Shown: positions 6,132 to 8,137 of the stretch, piece after piece
Layout: every line of letters begins with the position of its first letter
Position numbering within the stretch: position 1 is the first letter of the stretch
Assembly: GCA_937952995.1 (NCBI GenBank)
Contig: CALFYB010000168.1
Location: forward strand, 1 to 8,137
DNA from: an uncultured Caulobacteraceae bacterium
GTDB lineage: Bacteria > Pseudomonadota > Alphaproteobacteria > Caulobacterales > Caulobacteraceae
DNA: 8,137 bases
Direction of reading: 5' to 3'
The notes under the pieces: model-generated
Databases searched by the model: none
Seen by the model: the letters and a program-made list of their open reading frames with translations, nothing else
Told to the model about the DNA's origin: nothing
Made by a program: the position numbers and the translations under genes

Positions 6132-7031
6132 CTATCCGAGGCGCTCGGTCCAATTGGTTGCCGCCAAAAGCCCAATTAAACGATCCAGATTACGCTTCAG
6201 GCTGACAAAGCCTGAGCTCAAGGTCATATCGGCCTCATTCAGATAGAGGCGACGATTGATTTCGATCTGAAGGGCGTGGATGCCCTTGGACGGCTGGCCA
6301 TAGTACTCAGTGGTATATCCCCCGGCATAGGGACTATTTCGCGCCACCTGATAGCCCATGCGCGTCAGGCTTTCGTCCACCAGACGGGTCAGGCCAGAAC
6401 CACATGAGGTGCCGTGGCGATCGCCCAGCACAAAATCGCTGCCCGCCCGCCCCCATCCCCCGCCAGAGGCCGCGGATGGCATAGAGTGCCAGTCGATCAG
6501 AACCACCAGCCCATGAGCCCGGCCTGTCTGATCTAGCAGGTCGCTTAGGGCGGCATGATAGGGTTGATGGATGGCGCTGATCCGCGCTTGAGCGTCTGCC
6601 GGGGCAAGCCGACGGCGATAGATCTCTTGTCCTTCCCCGACGATCTTGGCGATGACACCAAGGCCTGCGGACACCCGCGCCGAGGCCCGCACCTGATCCG
6701 GCGGCAGGTCCCCTTCAAACATATCCGGGTCTAGCTCGAGCGGCGATCGGTTCACATCCAAATAGGCACGGCCATAGCTCGCCGCGATCAAGCTCGCCCC
6801 GTGGTCCTGTCCGCCAGCAATGAGTTGATCGACATAACCGTCCTCGGACTGACGGATCGACAGCCCATCAAGCCGCGTCGCTGCCATCAGAGAGGCGGGA
6901 TAATGTCGGCCAGAATGGGGAGAGGCAAAAACCAAGGGGCGAGACTGCGCCGCCCTCGTCAGAACGAAGGGTGCAGGGTCAGGGTCAAGCGCGATGAAGG
7001 TAAAGGGGTCAGGCGAGGTCATTAACCCCAT
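6132..7031 (-). CDS. N-formylglutamate amidohydrolase family protein
   Basis: About 299 residues of the N-formylglutamate amidohydrolase (HutG-like) family. The founding member hydrolyses N-formyl-L-glutamate to formate and glutamate in the last step of histidine breakdown, using a bound metal. Visible motifs: SPHSGRHYP (residues 37-45, metal-binding His39), SEDGYVDQL (62-70), GRAYLDVNRSPLELDPDMF, DWHSMP (180-185), DFVLGDRHGTSC and PYAGGYTTEYYGQP, ending with ALQIEINRRLYL. The ATG at 7031 is preferred because AAGG sits 8 bases upstream; a GTG at 7037 is too close to that site, and an ATG at 7022 with GGGG upstream is the alternative. No other histidine-utilisation gene is near, so the substrate is unproven. 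It is divergent from cpdR. Confidence 0.9.
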   Translation of the reverse strand: MGLMTSPDPFTFIALDPDPAPFVLTRAAQSRPLVFASPHSGRHYPASLMAATRLDGLSIRQSEDGYVDQLIAGGQDHGASLIAASYGRAYLDVNRSPLELDPDMFEGDLPPDQVRASARVSAGLGVIAKIVGEGQEIYRRRLAPADAQARISAIHQPYHAALSDLLDQTGRAHGLVVLIDWHSMPSAASGGGWGRAGSDFVLGDRHGTSCGSGLTRLVDESLTRMGYQVARNSPYAGGYTTEYYGQPSKGIHALQIEINRRLYLNEADMTLSSGFVSLKRNLDRLIGLLAATNWTERLG

Positions 7032-7171
7032 AATCACGACCTTGGCTTAAGGGGTCAATCCAACGGGCTCAAGGGCGTAGGATTTATCTCGGCTTTACAC
7101 CTTGTCGCCTAGGCTGCGCGCTCGCACGACGATGAAGGCCTGCAATCGGGCCAAACGACTATGGATATGAC

Positions 7172-7528
7172 ATGACGCGAATCCTGCTGGCCGAAGACGA
7201 CGAGTCCCTGCGTGGCTTTCTTGCGCGCGCGCTCGAACGCGCCGGATTTGAGGTCAAGGCCTGCGCTGATGGCGAAGAGGCAGTCGCCGAGCTTGATGAT
7301 CGCTGGGACCTGCTTTTAACCGATATTGTTATGCCCGGAATGGACGGCATCGAGGTGGCGCGCCTCGCCGCAGCACGCCAACCCGACATGCGTATCATGT
7401 TCATCACAGGTTTTGCAGCCGTCGCCCTGTCCTCGGCCAACCAGACTCCGCAAGGCTCCAAGGTGTTGGCAAAGCCGATCCACCTGCGTGAGATCGTCAC
7501 CGAAGTTGAAAAGCTGATGGCCGCCTAA
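7172..7528 (+). CDS. cpdR: CpdR, single-domain response regulator controlling ClpXP
   Basis: A 118-residue receiver domain with no output domain. It has the acidic pocket (Glu8, Asp9, Asp10), phosphoacceptor Asp51 in LLLTDIVMPGMDG, Thr79 and Lys101. MFITGFAAVAL and KVLAKPIHLREIV are distinctive of CpdR. In Caulobacter, CpdR is phosphorylated through CckA-ChpT; unphosphorylated, it goes to the cell pole and primes ClpXP for cell-cycle proteolysis of substrates such as CtrA and PdeA. The protein ends in Ala117-Ala118, a ClpX-type degron end consistent with CpdR itself being degraded. The ATG at 7172 has only a weak GGA upstream. The cognate kinase is not in the window, and no TTAA-N7-TTAA CtrA box was found in the 140-base upstream gap. 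Confidence 0.93.
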   Translation: MTRILLAEDDESLRGFLARALERAGFEVKACADGEEAVAELDDRWDLLLTDIVMPGMDGIEVARLAAARQPDMRIMFITGFAAVALSSANQTPQGSKVLAKPIHLREIVTEVEKLMAA

Positions 7529-7572
7529 AGGCCGCCTATTTGCGACCTTTCACATTTCCCCACCAGAGCCGC

Positions 7573-7601
7573 TTGCCTTGAGCGCGTCAGGTCTGTATAT
7601 C
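7573..7601 (+). promoter_or_regulatory. Promoter of tRNA-Val
   Basis: TTGCCT (7573-7578) and TATATC (7596-7601) are separated by exactly 17 bases, placing the start near 7608, about 25 bases before the mature tRNA. The stretch after the -10 is C-rich (CCCCGCTTCCCGC), a discriminator type often found at stringently controlled stable-RNA promoters; that last point is inference. Confidence 0.5.
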
Positions 7602-7632
7602 CCCGCTTCCCGCTCCTCACCGGAGCCCGGTC

Positions 7633-7707
7633 GGACGCGTAGCTCAGCGGGAGAGCACCTCGTTGACATCGAGGGGGTCACAGGTTCAATCCCTGTCACG
7701 TCCACCA
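7633..7707 (+). tRNA. tRNA-Val(GAC)
   Basis: A complete 75-base cloverleaf. The acceptor stem is GGACGCG with CACGTCC, then discriminator A and encoded CCA. The D stem is GCTC/GAGC, the anticodon stem CCTCG/CGAGG with loop TTGACAT, and the T stem ACAGG/CCTGT with loop TTCAATC. The anticodon GAC (7665-7667) reads valine codons GUC and GUU. The acceptor stem has one mismatch, C6 opposite A67. A weak hairpin at 7740-7762 followed by CATTCTTT may end the transcript. Confidence 0.96.
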
Positions 7708-7886
7708 TTTTCCATCCGACCTTCATTATAAACCGGCGAGTCGTCCGACGCGCCCGGGCGACCATTCTTTCAGCCCTCGCCCTGGCTCGGGGTCAGTATT
7801 TCTTGAGATACACCCGCCAGGTTCCTGTCTGGAGACCCCCAAGTAATTCCAGTCCCGAAAAAAATTGCTGGATTGATTTGAAAGTC

Positions 7887-7899
7887 CGATCAATGATCG
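7887..7899. repeat. Inverted repeat upstream of the TonB-dependent receptor
   Basis: CGATCA-A-TGATCG is a perfect 6-bp inverted repeat with a single-base centre, 54 bases before the receptor start codon. It is immediately followed by a GAGTC site (7899-7903), a possible CcrM methylation site in Caulobacterales. Size and position fit a dimeric regulator's operator. The rest of the 246-base gap from 7708 shows no gene that I can support. Confidence 0.35.
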
Positions 7900-7953
7900 A
7901 GTCTTCAACGGCCGACGCAAGATCGGCTGACATATCCTCAGGGAGGAACCAGG

Positions 7954-8137
7954 ATGTCCAAGATCAGCTATTTCTGTGGCGGCTCGCTATTGGCCGCAAC
8001 TCTTGTCCTGGGGGCGGGTTCAGCTGCCCTTGCGGCAGACAGTGCGTCGAAGTCGACCGCCACAACCGTCGAAGAAGTGGTCATTACCGGATCCTTCATT
8101 GCCGGAACCCCGGAAACCGGAGCCCTTCCTGTCGACG
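7954..8137 (+). CDS. TonB-dependent receptor, N-terminus only
   Basis: The first 61 codons of an outer-membrane TonB-dependent receptor that runs off the window. Residues 1-28 are a signal peptide (MSKISYFCGGSLLAATLVLG, then AGSAALAA, cleavage before Asp29). A short linker follows, then the TonB box EEVVITG (40-46) and the start of the plug domain, SFIAGTPETGALPVD. Such receptors import siderophores, sugars or other large solutes using energy from TonB-ExbBD; caulobacterial genomes carry dozens, so the substrate cannot be guessed from this part. The ATG is preceded by an excellent ribosome binding site, GGGAGGA, ending 6 bases upstream. That site lies in AGGGAGGAA (7940-7948), which is complementary to the exposed segment of the small RNA at 6003-6086. 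Confidence 0.9.
   Translation, partial: MSKISYFCGGSLLAATLVLGAGSAALAADSASKSTATTVEEVVITGSFIAGTPETGALPVD

Noticed and set aside
7020..7050. TTAA pair that could be a CtrA box before cpdR
   Set aside because: The two TTAA elements (7022-7025 and 7047-7050) are 21 bases apart, not 7, and one lies in the amidohydrolase start region.
7550..7765. Minus-strand frame containing VTGIEPVTPSMSTRCSPAELRV
   Set aside because: This is the familiar false protein obtained by translating the antisense strand of a tRNA gene; it overlies tRNA-Val completely.
7726..7920. 64-residue minus-strand frame between tRNA-Val and the receptor gene
   Set aside because: No family resemblance, low-complexity composition, and it covers the receptor's likely promoter. 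A tRNA-linked integrase remnant was considered, but no integrase motif or duplicated tRNA 3' end was seen.

Overview
The window looks like a piece of an alphaproteobacterial chromosome of the Caulobacterales type (Caulobacter, Brevundimonas, Phenylobacterium, Asticcacaulis or a relative). The reasons are a CpdR-type single-domain response regulator, a TonB-dependent receptor with the caulobacterial 'EEVVITGSFIAGTPE' N-terminus, ribulose-phosphate epimerase followed by a heparinase II/III family protein, a DUF983 protein, and moderately GC-rich coding DNA (roughly 55-60% by eye). Genus cannot be fixed from the sequence alone.

Layout. Bases 1-51 are not biological: they are an Illumina P7/index/TruSeq adapter left on the contig end. 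The first gene (minus strand, heparinase II/III-like) therefore breaks off at base 52. Upstream of it on the same strand is rpe. Divergent from rpe is a two-gene operon: a HAD phosphatase of the epoxide-hydrolase-N-domain type and a pterin-4a-carbinolamine dehydratase that starts with TTG inside the stop of the first gene. It meets, stop codon to stop codon, a small secreted FliL-like protein on the minus strand. Divergent from that is a DUF983 zinc-ribbon membrane protein whose leader carries a copy of the anti-Shine-Dalgarno tail of 16S rRNA. Next comes typA/bipA (minus strand) with its own terminator.

Between typA and the next protein gene lies a 540-base gap. Its left part is AT-rich with phased A/T tracts and inverted repeats. 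Its right part holds a small RNA gene of about 84 nt with a strong Rho-independent terminator. The RNA carries the unpaired decamer TTTCCTCCCT, which I recognise as the hallmark of the alphaproteobacterial MmgR (alpha-r8) family.

The right end carries an N-formylglutamate amidohydrolase family protein (minus), cpdR (plus), tRNA-Val(GAC) with a good promoter, and the first 61 codons of a TonB-dependent receptor that runs off the window.

How parts may work together. CpdR is a cell-cycle adaptor that primes ClpXP for proteolysis; TypA is a ribosome-associated GTPase; Rpe is core carbon metabolism. The most interesting link is between two features at opposite sides of the right half: the exposed TTCCTCCCT of the small RNA is perfectly complementary, over 9 bases, to AGGGAGGAA, the ribosome binding site of the TonB-dependent receptor. 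None of the other ribosome binding sites inspected in the window matches it. This suggests, as inference, that the small RNA represses outer-membrane receptor translation.
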